Shown: positions 17,710 to 25,799 of the stretch, in pieces
How positions within the stretch are numbered: position 1 is the stretch's first letter
How the letters are laid out: every line of letters begins with the position of its first letter
Source: Methanoregula sp.
GTDB lineage: Archaea > Halobacteriota > Methanomicrobia > Methanomicrobiales > Methanospirillaceae
NCBI GenBank assembly: GCA_041645435.1
Contig: JBAZQB010000003.1
Location: 186,001 to 250,000, forward strand
Reading direction: 5' to 3'
Length of the DNA stretch: 64,000 nt
Position numbers and translations under genes: made by a program
The notes under the pieces: generated by a model
What the model saw: the letters and a program-made list of their open reading frames with translations, nothing else
What the model was told of the DNA's origin: nothing
Databases searched by the model: none

Positions 17710-18843
17710 ATGGACGGATCGTTTCGGATCGGGCGCTTATTCGGGATTCCGATCCTGATCCATTATACCTTCCTGCTGGTCATTCCGCTCTTTGCCTGGA
17801 TTATCGGCACCGAGATCCTGATCACCGCAGGAATGCTCAAAGATATCTTTACAGTACCGATAGACACCTCAATCATCACCAGCGGGTTGACACCATGGAT
17901 CCTGGGAGTTATTATCGCACTCGGACTCTTTGCCGGCGTTCTGGTGCATGAGCTTGCCCATTCGGTGGTTGCGTTGCATAAAGGCATCGCGATCAACAGT
18001 ATCACCCTCATGATCTTCGGTGGCATCGCACAGATGGAGGAGGGGACACCGGATCCCAAAATCGAGCTTCCGATGGCGCTTGTCGGGCCGGTTGCGAGCC
18101 TGATCCTCGGGATCGTCTGCTGCGGGCTGGTCTATGCTGCGCCGTCAGTGACTACAAACCCGGGGATGCAGGGGGTATGGATCTTTGTCCTGGGTTATCT
18201 CGGCATACTCAATATCATCCTATGCGCCTTCAATCTCATTCCGGCCTTTCCCATGGATGGTGGCAGGGTGCTCCGGGCATGGCTGGCAACGAGGATGCCG
18301 CTCCACCGGGCCACAAAAATTGCCGCTGATATCGGTAAGGGATTTGCGATTATCTTTGGCATCATCGGGCTCGTAACCTTCTCCCCGTTCCTGATCCTCA
18401 TCGCGCTCTTCATCTACATCGGTGCAAATGCAGAGTCAACAGCGGTGAAGTACAGCCACCTGTTGCAGAATGTGACCGTGGGCGACATGATGAGCACCCC
18501 GGTGACCACCGTTCCGCCAACCATGCCCTTAAGCACGGTGATTGGCATGATGTATTCCAGCAAGCATCTCGGTTTTCCGGTAGTCGAGCGGGATACCCTT
18601 GTCGGCATGATAACCCTTGCAGATGTAAACCGCACGTCGTCCATTGACCGGGACGCGATGCAGGTACGCGATATCATGACCCGGGACCTGATCACGCTCC
18701 CGCCGGAAGCGCCGGTGATCGATGCGCTCAGGATCATGTCAGCACAGGATTTCGGCAGGATTCCGGTCGTGGTGGATGGGAAGATCCTCGGGATCGTGAC
18801 CCGGACGGATATCCTGAAAGTGACTGAATTGAAGCAGATTTAG
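17710..18843 (+). CDS. Site-2-type membrane zinc protease (M50) with two CBS domains
   Basis: A 377-residue intramembrane metalloprotease. The HExxH zinc motif is H80-E81-L-A-H84, and the third ligand is Asp183 in the PAFPMDGGRVLRAW motif. Five to six hydrophobic segments fill residues 13-245. Two CBS domains follow (about 255-310 and 318-375), with the regular pattern VGDMMSTPVTTVPP and VRDIMTRDLITLPP. CBS pairs usually bind adenine nucleotides, so the protease may respond to energy state. The substrate is unknown. Confidence 0.92.
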   Translation: MDGSFRIGRLFGIPILIHYTFLLVIPLFAWIIGTEILITAGMLKDIFTVPIDTSIITSGLTPWILGVIIALGLFAGVLVHELAHSVVALHKGIAINSITLMIFGGIAQMEEGTPDPKIELPMALVGPVASLILGIVCCGLVYAAPSVTTNPGMQGVWIFVLGYLGILNIILCAFNLIPAFPMDGGRVLRAWLATRMPLHRATKIAADIGKGFAIIFGIIGLVTFSPFLILIALFIYIGANAESTAVKYSHLLQNVTVGDMMSTPVTTVPPTMPLSTVIGMMYSSKHLGFPVVERDTLVGMITLADVNRTSSIDRDAMQVRDIMTRDLITLPPEAPVIDALRIMSAQDFGRIPVVVDGKILGIVTRTDILKVTELKQI

Positions 18844-18941
18844 TGATGTATTAGATTTTTCTGACATCAATCTTTTTTCAATAATCACGGCTCTGTTGAA
18901 ATCCTATTTTCCTTTGATTCGCTTCCTCTTATCGGTTGTTT

Positions 18942-19006
18942 GGAGGGTGACCCCCTCTCTCCCCCAGAGGGGGAGGCAGCCCAAGGGGTGCACCCCCTTG
19001 ACCCCC
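18942..19006. repeat. GC-rich double-hairpin intergenic repeat, copy 2
   Basis: The first 47 bases are identical to those from 223. Both stems are retained; the second loop reads TGCAC. A further CCTCTTTTTAGAGG inverted repeat follows directly (about 19007-19020). Confidence 0.8.
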
Positions 19007-19057
19007 CCTCTTTTTAGAGGGTTTTAACAGAGCCATAATCATGATAAACCCGCTCCG

Positions 19058-19095
19058 AACCGCCGCGGGGGCGTCCCTTCGGGGGCGGCGGCGTT
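19058..19095. repeat. GC-rich hairpin repeat with TTCG loop, copy 2
   Basis: The same 38 bases as 15647-15684, in the same orientation, here fully intergenic. Confidence 0.85.
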
Positions 19096-19168
19096 AATCG
19101 CAATCGGGGGTATGGGGGCATCGGCCCCCATCATTATATTCTTTTTTCTACCCATCGTGTAAAAATTC

Positions 19169-20812
19169 CTAAAACCGCATCAGCCCGTCCACCGCTGAGT
19201 TTCCCGCCACCTTCCGGTACGCCTCGATCCCGGTAAACGGCCGCTTTGCAATCACGGCTGCCACCTTTTTCTTGCCAATACCGGGCAGCCACCTGATTGC
19301 AGAAGCAGGGAGTGTGTTAATCTCAACAGGCACGGGCAATGCCGTGATCGAACGCATCCCCCAGTCCACGACCACCGCATCGGTGATGGTGTTCCGGGGC
19401 AGCTTAAGCGGAACCCCGACCAGGATCGGATAGGATCCCATCTGCCGCCCGAATGACAGGTCTCCCGGAACTTCGATCCGCACATCGCGAAGCACAGTAC
19501 CGATGGGAAAGACACGCTGGAGCATCGGGAGATCGATCGTATTCCGGACAAACTCCTTAAACGCCCGGAATCGCTGCTCGTGCCTGCCGAGCGTGTTGTT
19601 CGTGTACGCGGGTGTACCCTCAAACGGCATCACCTGACGGATATTCACCCGCCGGACGGACAGGCCGGCATCCCGCACCCGGACGAGGAACTGCTCATTC
19701 AGATCATAGGTCGTTTCAGTCTCACCGGCAAGCCCGCATACGAAGTTTAATCCCGGCAGGAGCTCGGGCACGTTGTCCCTGCGCATGCCCCCTTCTTCAT
19801 TCACGATTTCAATTGCCCGGAAGACTTCATCGGGCTGCGCCTTGAGATTGTTCGCCGCAATGACGGCCGGGTCAGCGGTTTCCATGCCAAATGCAGCAAC
19901 ATCTCCGGATGTGTGGTGGCGGATGATGGCACGAAGAGCCTCGCGGCCGGCATCCTCATGCCGGGCAATGGTGGCCGGGTTCGTATTGTCGATGTGGAGC
20001 GTTTTTAGATCGGGAGCTGCGGTGCGGATCGATGAAAAGAGCTGGTCGAGCAGTTCCGGGCGGGGAGCGGGATATTCTCCTGCTCCTGCACCGTACGCGA
20101 GAATATCCGGCTGCCGGCCGACCCGGAAGTGCCGGGCACCGTGAGAGTGGAGTGCTGCAACCTCCGCCGCAATTCCCGCGATGCTGCGGTACTTCGGCTG
20201 GCCGTAAAACGGTTCGGTGCAGAACGAGCAGCCGCCGGTCGCTCCATGGGAACAGCCCCGTGCGGTCTCCAGTTCGCACATCACGTACGGGTAATCGGGA
20301 TGCTGCGTGATGATCGTGCTGCCCGAAACACTCCACGGGTCCGTGCGGGAGTAATCGAGCGCTCCTGCCGGTTCATTGCCGCACAGATAGTTGTCCAGCG
20401 CAATGGCCGGCTCTCCGGTCAGCAGGGCATCAAACCCGCCGATCACCTGCCGGATCGCCTTCTGACCTCCCTCCGCCGCATAGCCAAACGCGATCGGCCC
20501 GCCGATCATCTTCTTCGGGCCGCGTACCATGTGACCGACCTGCTGGATCTCGGTGAGGGTGGCAGGAGTGCCGCCCAGGTATTTTCCCGGGACCGTGACA
20601 CCGGCAATCATCACGAGCAGGTTCGCCCGGTTCAGCTCAACGGTCCGCATCGGATCGGTGCGAAGCTGGTCGATGGTGAGGTACTGCACCGCGTAACCGT
20701 GGGCAATAAGTGCACCGGCAACCGTGCGGATGTAGGGCGATACATAGGGGGGAACCCCAAGGCAGGCCGGCTCGTCAACGTACCCGTCAAGGATGACTGC
20801 AATAGGATTCAT
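19169..20812 (-). CDS. Radical SAM protein with helix-hairpin-helix tail
   Basis: 547 residues. The N-terminal part (about 1-180) looks like a Rossmann/B12-binding-like domain. The radical SAM core follows, with its cluster motif in ARGCSHGATGGCSFC. The spacing is CX7CX2C rather than the usual CX3CX2C, as if four residues were inserted. A core glycine-rich and MP[FE]GTP segment follows. The last 50 residues (AIRWLPGIGKKKVAAVIAKR) form a helix-hairpin-helix nucleic-acid-binding motif, which suggests an RNA or DNA substrate. It overlaps mptE by 4 bases (ATGA). Confidence 0.85.
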   Translation of the reverse strand: MNPIAVILDGYVDEPACLGVPPYVSPYIRTVAGALIAHGYAVQYLTIDQLRTDPMRTVELNRANLLVMIAGVTVPGKYLGGTPATLTEIQQVGHMVRGPKKMIGGPIAFGYAAEGGQKAIRQVIGGFDALLTGEPAIALDNYLCGNEPAGALDYSRTDPWSVSGSTIITQHPDYPYVMCELETARGCSHGATGGCSFCTEPFYGQPKYRSIAGIAAEVAALHSHGARHFRVGRQPDILAYGAGAGEYPAPRPELLDQLFSSIRTAAPDLKTLHIDNTNPATIARHEDAGREALRAIIRHHTSGDVAAFGMETADPAVIAANNLKAQPDEVFRAIEIVNEEGGMRRDNVPELLPGLNFVCGLAGETETTYDLNEQFLVRVRDAGLSVRRVNIRQVMPFEGTPAYTNNTLGRHEQRFRAFKEFVRNTIDLPMLQRVFPIGTVLRDVRIEVPGDLSFGRQMGSYPILVGVPLKLPRNTITDAVVVDWGMRSITALPVPVEINTLPASAIRWLPGIGKKKVAAVIAKRPFTGIEAYRKVAGNSAVDGLMRF

Positions 20813-21429
20813 ACCGTATGACCGATCAGGGCGAGCAGTTTTCTGGCCCAGATGAGCTTTCCGCGTTTCACCGGATCAACATCCTTGTCATCGAGATCAA
20901 AACCGATGAGCGTGATCTGTTCAGCACCAAGTTCCTCAGCGGTAAAGACCGCCCGGTCGCCATCGGAAAAACCGCCGAAGTTGTGGACATGGGGAAGCGG
21001 GGTGCCCTGCGTTGTCCCGACCAGCGGACCTTTGAACCGTGGCACCCAGTGCTTCAGCAGCGCAATGTTATCGCCATGCGCATGCACGACCACGATCGTT
21101 CCCTCTTCATTCAGCGCAAGAAGCCGGTCACTTGCACCATCGAGGTCGGTAAATACAGCATCGGGATAGATGCCGTTTGCATCGAGCACATCAGCCGCTG
21201 CATCAGCGGCAAAGACTACGCCATTGATCTTGTCCAGCTCGTCTTTGAGGCAGGGGGCATTGCCGCAGACCGTAACCGGGTTGTCACACGTCAGGGCTGC
21301 AAGGGAGAGCAGATTGTCGCGGGGCAGGAGCGAGGCGAGGAGCCGGGCTGCCTCTTCGTCACCGGCACGGTCGAACCCGAAGTACGCGAGGATCTCGCAG
21401 TAATGCGGTTCCCAGTCCCTAAACTCCAT
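20809..21429 (-). CDS. mptE: 6-hydroxymethyl-7,8-dihydropterin pyrophosphokinase (MptE type)
   Basis: A 206-residue DUF115-family protein. Archaeal MptE transfers pyrophosphate from ATP to the pterin, activating it for joining to the ribofuranosyl-benzene moiety of tetrahydromethanopterin. Matching segments are VTVCGNAPCLKDEL near 52, AADAAADVLDANGIYPDAVFTDLDG near 73-98, VVHAHGDN, and late ITLIGFDLDDK. It is the middle gene of three overlapping minus-strand genes: 11 bases overlap with the DHH gene upstream and 4 bases with the radical SAM gene downstream. Confidence 0.88.
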   Translation of the reverse strand: MEFRDWEPHYCEILAYFGFDRAGDEEAARLLASLLPRDNLLSLAALTCDNPVTVCGNAPCLKDELDKINGVVFAADAAADVLDANGIYPDAVFTDLDGASDRLLALNEEGTIVVVHAHGDNIALLKHWVPRFKGPLVGTTQGTPLPHVHNFGGFSDGDRAVFTAEELGAEQITLIGFDLDDKDVDPVKRGKLIWARKLLALIGHTV

Positions 21430-22888
21430 TCTTCCGGTCCTCGTTCTCCAGTCCGACGAGGTTCTTGAACTTCTCGAGGATCGGTTCGATCACGAGTTTG
21501 AGCAGTTCTTCCTTGTTCTCCACCCGGTTAAAGAAGTGGAGCGGAAGCGCAGCTGCCGCCATGTTCGGGTGGCCGCCGGCATCGCCCATCTCCCCGAACG
21601 CTTCGGACAGGGCATTGCCGATGTGCAGCCGGATGTCACGGTTGCGGGCCGAGATCACGATCGCGTTGTCGGTGATACCATAGACCAGCGCCGTGTTAAC
21701 CCCTTCGAGCGTGATGAGCAGGTCAGCTGCCTGCGGGAGGGCATCGCGGTTCATAACAAAACCGACATTAGAGAAGAGGTACCCGCTCTGGATTCTCCGC
21801 TCCTGGATCGCCTTACCGATCACATCGAGCGTCTCCTGCGACATGGAAGGCGACATGATCTTGTCGAGCAGGTCTGCATCGGTGAGCGGCAGGAGAAAGC
21901 CTGCGTAATTGAGATCCTGCGGGGTGACATTGCGCTTGAACTCCTTGGTGTCCGTGCGGATACCGTAGAGAAGGGCGGTGGCAACGCGTTTGTCGACGGG
22001 CACATCGAGCTCCTGCAGGTACTGGGTGAGGATGCTTGCGGTGGCCCCAACCCCGGGCCGGATATCGACAAAGGTGCTCTGCGTTGCGATATGCTTGCCA
22101 TCCTTGTGGTGATCGATGACAATGTTGATCTTCGTCTGGGGGGGAATATCGTTGTTGGCGCCCGGGCCCGAACAGTCCACGAGCGCCAGGAAGTTGCACT
22201 GCTGCATGGCTTCTGTGGTCAGGTGCTCCATCTTGATATCGAGCAGGTTGACAAACGTACGGTTCTCCTGGTGGCCGATGTTGCCTTCATAGAAGATCCG
22301 GGTGGTGAGGCTCTTGGGGTTAGCCCGTTTGGCAATCTCTGCGAGTGCCAGGGCTGACGCAATGGCATCAGGGTCCGGGTTCTTGTGGGTAATGATCCCC
22401 AGACACCCTTCCCAGCCGGCAAGCAGGGTAAAAAGTCTTTGCGAGATCCGGCTGGAATGCTGTTTTTTTATCTGGAGAATCGCGGAGCGGGCAACTACTT
22501 CCTGCGGGTAGAGGACGAACTCGGCCCCGGCAGCGGTGAGTTTCTGACCATTGACCGGGTCAACCGAGCGGGCGACAACCTGCACGGCAGGGTACCGCTT
22601 CTTGATGGTCAGGACTGCGGCGAGGTTTGCATCCCCGTCACCGGTCATTACAAACGCGATCTCGAATGGGGGAAGGCCAACCAGCAAATCAGATGAGGTG
22701 ATATCGCGCTGGTATGCATCGTATTTCTGGTCGCGGAGATGGCGTACGCGGGACTCGTCCTTGTCCACGACCATCACGCGCTCCTGCTCTTTCAGGAGTT
22801 CAAGGATGATATTGTAACCGTTCGTGCCGCAGCCGAAAATACAGTATTTTGTTGGACCCGGCTGTTCAAACGGGGCTGGTTCAGGCAT
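21419..22888 (-). CDS. TrkA-N / DHH-family phosphoesterase
   Basis: 489 residues. An N-terminal Rossmann TrkA-N-like domain (CIFGCGTNGYNI at about 17-28; total about 15-130) is fused to a RecJ-type DHH phosphoesterase. Motifs are HKNPDPDAIASALAL, LALVDCSGPGANN and the DHH signature in VIDHHKDGKH, followed by a DHHA1 domain ending with a GGHPNMAAAALP loop. Such proteins hydrolyse short oligonucleotides or cyclic dinucleotides. Euryarchaeal versions with TrkA-N may use a nucleotide as a sensor. It is the first gene of the mptE operon. Confidence 0.87.
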   Translation of the reverse strand: MPEPAPFEQPGPTKYCIFGCGTNGYNIILELLKEQERVMVVDKDESRVRHLRDQKYDAYQRDITSSDLLVGLPPFEIAFVMTGDGDANLAAVLTIKKRYPAVQVVARSVDPVNGQKLTAAGAEFVLYPQEVVARSAILQIKKQHSSRISQRLFTLLAGWEGCLGIITHKNPDPDAIASALALAEIAKRANPKSLTTRIFYEGNIGHQENRTFVNLLDIKMEHLTTEAMQQCNFLALVDCSGPGANNDIPPQTKINIVIDHHKDGKHIATQSTFVDIRPGVGATASILTQYLQELDVPVDKRVATALLYGIRTDTKEFKRNVTPQDLNYAGFLLPLTDADLLDKIMSPSMSQETLDVIGKAIQERRIQSGYLFSNVGFVMNRDALPQAADLLITLEGVNTALVYGITDNAIVISARNRDIRLHIGNALSEAFGEMGDAGGHPNMAAAALPLHFFNRVENKEELLKLVIEPILEKFKNLVGLENEDRKNGV

Positions 22889-22990
22889 GTAACAGAAGAT
22901 GTACTATTCTAGGGTATTAAGGAATTCTTTGCCTGAGTGGCCAAAACATTTATTCGGCATTATCGACCACTTAATTAGGTCTAACAGGCT

Positions 22991-23064
22991 GGGTCTGTAG
23001 CTTAGTTCGGCATAGCGGCGGACTCTTAATCCGCAGGTCAAGGGTTCAAATCCCTTCAGGCCCG
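22991..23064 (+). tRNA. tRNA-Lys (anticodon CTT)
   Basis: 74 bases that fold as a full cloverleaf. The acceptor is GGGTCTG/CAGGCCC with one G-T pair. The anticodon stem GCGGA/TCCGC holds loop CTCTTAA, giving anticodon CTT. The T-arm is AAGGG-TTCAAAT-CCCTT. The discriminator is G and CCA is not encoded, as is usual in archaea. A TTTATT box about 40 bases upstream could be the promoter, and a T-rich tract follows (23065-23081). Its last 21 bases form the left copy of the 38-bp direct repeat that bounds the downstream island. Confidence 0.96.
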
Positions 23065-23081
23065 TTTTTCTGGTTGTTTTT
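23044..23081 (+). repeat. Direct repeat / attL-like site (tRNA-Lys 3' end and T-rich tail)
   Basis: A 38-bp sequence repeated perfectly at 25688-25725. Its first 21 bases are the T-arm and acceptor 3' strand of tRNA-Lys; the rest is the T-rich tail. Confidence 0.92.
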
Positions 23082-23239
23082 GATAATTCTTCGCTCTCAC
23101 CGGGCAACATAGAATCTAAATCAAAATAACTAATCTAAATCTCAATCTGTTTTTGGAAAACAATGGGAAACATGAGCGATTCTTTTGCCCATATAATAAT
23201 TAAATAGATTAAATTGTATGTGTAATTCAAAGTTACTAT

Positions 23240-23554
23240 ATGGAACAAGAGATCATTGCATTAATTTTTGTAATGGCGTTAGCAATCATAATTTTAGTAT
23301 TCATCAATTTTACACTTTGGTGTAGAACAACGCCAGTTACATTTCGAAGGACAATAATCACTCAAGAAAATATTCAACTTTTAACGATCTCGATACCATT
23401 AAGTTTACTTACCGGGATGGTTGGAGGTCTATATGTTGAATGGTCAAAGAATCCAATGAGTTTAAACCTAACTACATTGTTATTCGTCGGAGGAATGATG
23501 TTTTGTATTATCGTTATGGTAATTCTAGGCAGAAATTTGGAAAGACCAACTTAA
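23240..23554 (+). CDS. Small membrane protein, island gene 1
   Basis: 104 residues with three hydrophobic segments (about 5-28, 48-64 and 78-97). A short polar loop RTTPVTFRRTIITQEN lies between the first two. No family is recognised. The gene is AT-rich like the rest of the island and has its own AT-rich upstream region. The 339 bases after it (23555-23893) show no gene. Confidence 0.6.
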   Translation: MEQEIIALIFVMALAIIILVFINFTLWCRTTPVTFRRTIITQENIQLLTISIPLSLLTGMVGGLYVEWSKNPMSLNLTTLLFVGGMMFCIIVMVILGRNLERPT

Positions 23555-23893
23555 CTTTTAGAAAGTCGGATCACTATTCCAATTCAAACATCTACCCAAC
23601 AAGCCATATAACGAATGTAGACGTTATCAGGTGATCACTACTTCTATCTCATCGAACAATTTATCGAAGAAAATATGGATTGAAACCATGATATAATCGA
23701 TTTAGCAGTCCCACGATACACTATTAATGATTAATAGAGACAGCAAAGTGAAAAACCATACAATCACCCTAATGTAATCAAGTGTTCTTCAAAGTCACTA
23801 AATTAAACAAATATTTCTCCCTCACAGAGAGACCAAACTAATATCAAGCAACGGGTATATACTTGGAAAAATAACACCTCTGTGTGATAATGG
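23555..23893. other. AT-rich spacer inside the island
   Basis: No gene, hairpin or long repeat recognised. The TATATACTTGG stretch near 23855 could be the promoter of the TIR-like gene. Confidence 0.4.
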
Positions 23894-24859
23894 GTGGAAC
23901 CTGATACTGATCCTGAATACGCAATAGATCAAATCAACTCTTTTATCAGTAAAATTGCTGATCTTCAACAAATTGATTGTGAAAACCCAGATAGCGAGAG
24001 AGAGATAACCAAATTAAAGATAAATATTAGAGGTTTTCTTCGCGCTAATTTTAAGGATGACGATAAAAAACTTAAAGATCTCGAAAAGGATCGCAGTTCT
24101 TTTGCAACAAGACATTTTTTAGATCCGACGGATCCAGTGACAAGACAAAGAAATTATGAAAATGACCTTGAATTAATAAAAAATCATCTAATTGTATATA
24201 AAGCGGAATTGGAGTCAATTAATTATTCTAGACGGAAAACTGTGCTACCCACTCAACCAAAACGAATCACAAAAAAAAAATTAGCAAATTCACCCGTTGT
24301 AAAAAAACAGACCTCCAAAGAAAAATCTCTTGATAGTCGTAAAATCTTCATTGTTCATGGGCATGATGATGAATTAAAAAATGAAGTTGAACAATATATC
24401 AAAAGCCTCAAATTAAAACCAATTATCCTTCACAAACAGGCAAATCTCGGCAAAACAATTATTGAAAAAGTTGAACATTATTCAGATGTCGATTTTGCAA
24501 TCGTGTTACTTTCACGAGATGATCTTGCGGCGAAATATATTGAGTATGTTGAGAATTTTGATGACCTCGTACGTGAACCTACTGTCGAAGATATGAAGGA
24601 AGCATTGGAATATTCAGTTGATAGATATCATATGAACCTCAAACATCGAGCCAGACAAAATGTAATTTTTGAGTGGGGATTTTTTATTGGTAAACTTGGC
24701 CGTAATAAGGTTGCAGCATTGTGTCAAGAAAAAGTTGAACTACCCTCTGATAATGATGGCCTTCTTTATACTTCAATTGATAGACAGGGAGATTGGAAGA
24801 AAAAACTAGCAACAGAGATTAATGCATCAGGAATAAAAATTGATGAAAAATATCTTTGA
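23894..24859 (+). CDS. TIR-like (PF10137-type) nucleotide-binding protein, island gene 2
   Basis: 321 residues from a GTG. Residues 1-110 are charged and helical (possible coiled coil), followed by a Lys-rich linker (about 111-148). Residues 150-321 match the predicted nucleotide-binding TIR-like family: KIFIVHGHDDE, then ANLGKTIIEKVEHYSDVDFAIVL with a candidate catalytic Glu191, ARQNVIFEWGFFIGKLGR at 253-270 and ELPSDNDGLLY. This domain is the effector in some CBASS and Pycsar defence systems, where it degrades NAD. An insertion of about 40 residues (211-250) precedes ARQNV. Nothing in the sequence identifies its trigger. Confidence 0.85.
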   Translation: MEPDTDPEYAIDQINSFISKIADLQQIDCENPDSEREITKLKINIRGFLRANFKDDDKKLKDLEKDRSSFATRHFLDPTDPVTRQRNYENDLELIKNHLIVYKAELESINYSRRKTVLPTQPKRITKKKLANSPVVKKQTSKEKSLDSRKIFIVHGHDDELKNEVEQYIKSLKLKPIILHKQANLGKTIIEKVEHYSDVDFAIVLLSRDDLAAKYIEYVENFDDLVREPTVEDMKEALEYSVDRYHMNLKHRARQNVIFEWGFFIGKLGRNKVAALCQEKVELPSDNDGLLYTSIDRQGDWKKKLATEINASGIKIDEKYL

Positions 24860-24865
24860 GCTACA

Positions 24866-25201
24866 ATGAGGAACATGAAATCAAACCGTGAAAAAGAGGT
24901 TATCTTGGAAGGATTGATCACTGGTATTTTTTTTGGTCTTTTCTTAAAAACGGGTAATTCATACGATCCGAACGATATTATAATTTCAGTTCTTCAGAAA
25001 GTTGAAGAAACAACCAAAAGTATGCCACATGTGGGAAACACTCCGTCATTTGTTCCTTTTGCGAGTATCATCGTTACAGTATTAGGGATATTATCTTTAT
25101 TTGTGACAATTTTATCTGTAAAAAATAAAAAGTTAGGGATAATTTTATTCATAATTGGATTTATTTGTGGAGTAGGATTGATCATGTATGCATATCATTG
25201 A
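24866..25201 (+). CDS. Small membrane protein, island gene 3
   Basis: 111 residues, starting 6 bases after the TIR-like gene, so probably co-transcribed with it. Three hydrophobic segments: a weak, glycine-containing one near 13-28 (GLITGIFFGLF), then about 52-74 and 80-104. No known family. The tight spacing makes it the most likely partner of the TIR-like protein. Confidence 0.65.
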   Translation: MRNMKSNREKEVILEGLITGIFFGLFLKTGNSYDPNDIIISVLQKVEETTKSMPHVGNTPSFVPFASIIVTVLGILSLFVTILSVKNKKLGIILFIIGFICGVGLIMYAYH

Positions 25202-25229
25202 CAATTATTGCAATGTCAGGTAGACGGGT

Positions 25230-25667
25230 ATGAAAAACCTCACGTTTATTCTATTGATCGCAATTTTCGTAATGATAGCAGGTTGTTCGAGTGATTATTG
25301 CTTGACAGGAGAAGATAAAAATATCACTGTATCGGTTGTAGAGAACAAAGATAAGGCGATCAATGCGGGTTTTACATATCACCATAATGTCACAATATCC
25401 ATCGTTAACCTTTTAGATGCCTCTGCAAAATCTGTTGAAGTAAAGACAGGATATTGTAATGATTTTCTACCACAACAACGGAAATGTGAGAATCGCTCTT
25501 TTAACATTGATTACATCCCCCCGAAAGGAATAGTCACGCAATTTTTTGAATATGATAGAAATGTTGTTGAAAATGCTGCGGACGGAAAATATCAACTCCA
25601 ATACAGGGTAAAGAGTTGTCTTCCTTATATTGTTGTTGATAACAATATTTACGCAAGTCAAAGATAA
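25230..25667 (+). CDS. Lipoprotein, island gene 4
   Basis: 145 residues with a signal peptide and lipobox (VMIAGC, Cys near 19). The mature domain is beta-rich with paired cysteines, including TGYCNDF and RKCENRS. This recalls the CARDB/Ig-like surface domains of archaeal lipoproteins. Same direction as genes 2 and 3, 28 bases downstream. It ends 20 bases before the right-hand repeat. Confidence 0.65.
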   Translation: MKNLTFILLIAIFVMIAGCSSDYCLTGEDKNITVSVVENKDKAINAGFTYHHNVTISIVNLLDASAKSVEVKTGYCNDFLPQQRKCENRSFNIDYIPPKGIVTQFFEYDRNVVENAADGKYQLQYRVKSCLPYIVVDNNIYASQR

Positions 25668-25687
25668 AACAAATAAGTTTATAGAGA

Positions 25688-25725
25688 GTTCAAATCCCTT
25701 CAGGCCCGTTTTTCTGGTTGTTTTT
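25688..25725 (+). repeat. Direct repeat / attR-like site (tRNA-Lys fragment)
   Basis: A perfect 38-bp copy of 23044-23081. The upstream part of the tRNA is absent, so this is a tRNA 3' fragment and not a gene. The flanking DNA regains the higher GC of the chromosome just after it. Confidence 0.92.
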
Positions 25726-25799
25726 CTGGTACGTACCCGGTTTCATTTCCGGCCAACCACCAGATTTTCGGTTCCATTCTCAGCAGGCTCTGGAACGTT

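Larger units (their letters stand above)
18844..19168. other. Repeat-filled intergenic region
   Basis: Convergent intergenic space between the site-2 protease and the radical SAM gene. It holds two unrelated hairpin repeats (18942-19006 and 19058-19095), each with a second copy elsewhere in the window. No gene is seen. Confidence 0.75.
23044..25725 (+). mobile_element. Small AT-rich genomic island integrated at tRNA-Lys
   Basis: About 2.64 kb between two perfect 38-bp copies of the tRNA 3' end. The tRNA is intact on the left, and a fragment remains on the right, the arrangement left by tyrosine-recombinase elements. Base composition is far more AT-rich than on either side. The contents are three small membrane or lipoprotein genes and a TIR-like gene. 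No integrase, recombinase or replication gene is visible, so it is either a remnant or an element mobilised in trans. Confidence 0.85.

Noticed and set aside
15590..24859. Cyclase-like gene at 15.6 kb and TIR-like gene at 23.9 kb as one Pycsar/CBASS-type system
   Set aside because: They are about 7 kb apart, separated by ordinary chromosomal genes, and only the TIR-like gene is inside the tRNA island. The idea of linked function is attractive but the sequence gives no physical link.
25688..25725. Second tRNA gene at the right repeat
   Set aside because: Only the T-arm and 3' acceptor strand are present; the 5' half of a tRNA is absent, so it is an attachment-site fragment.
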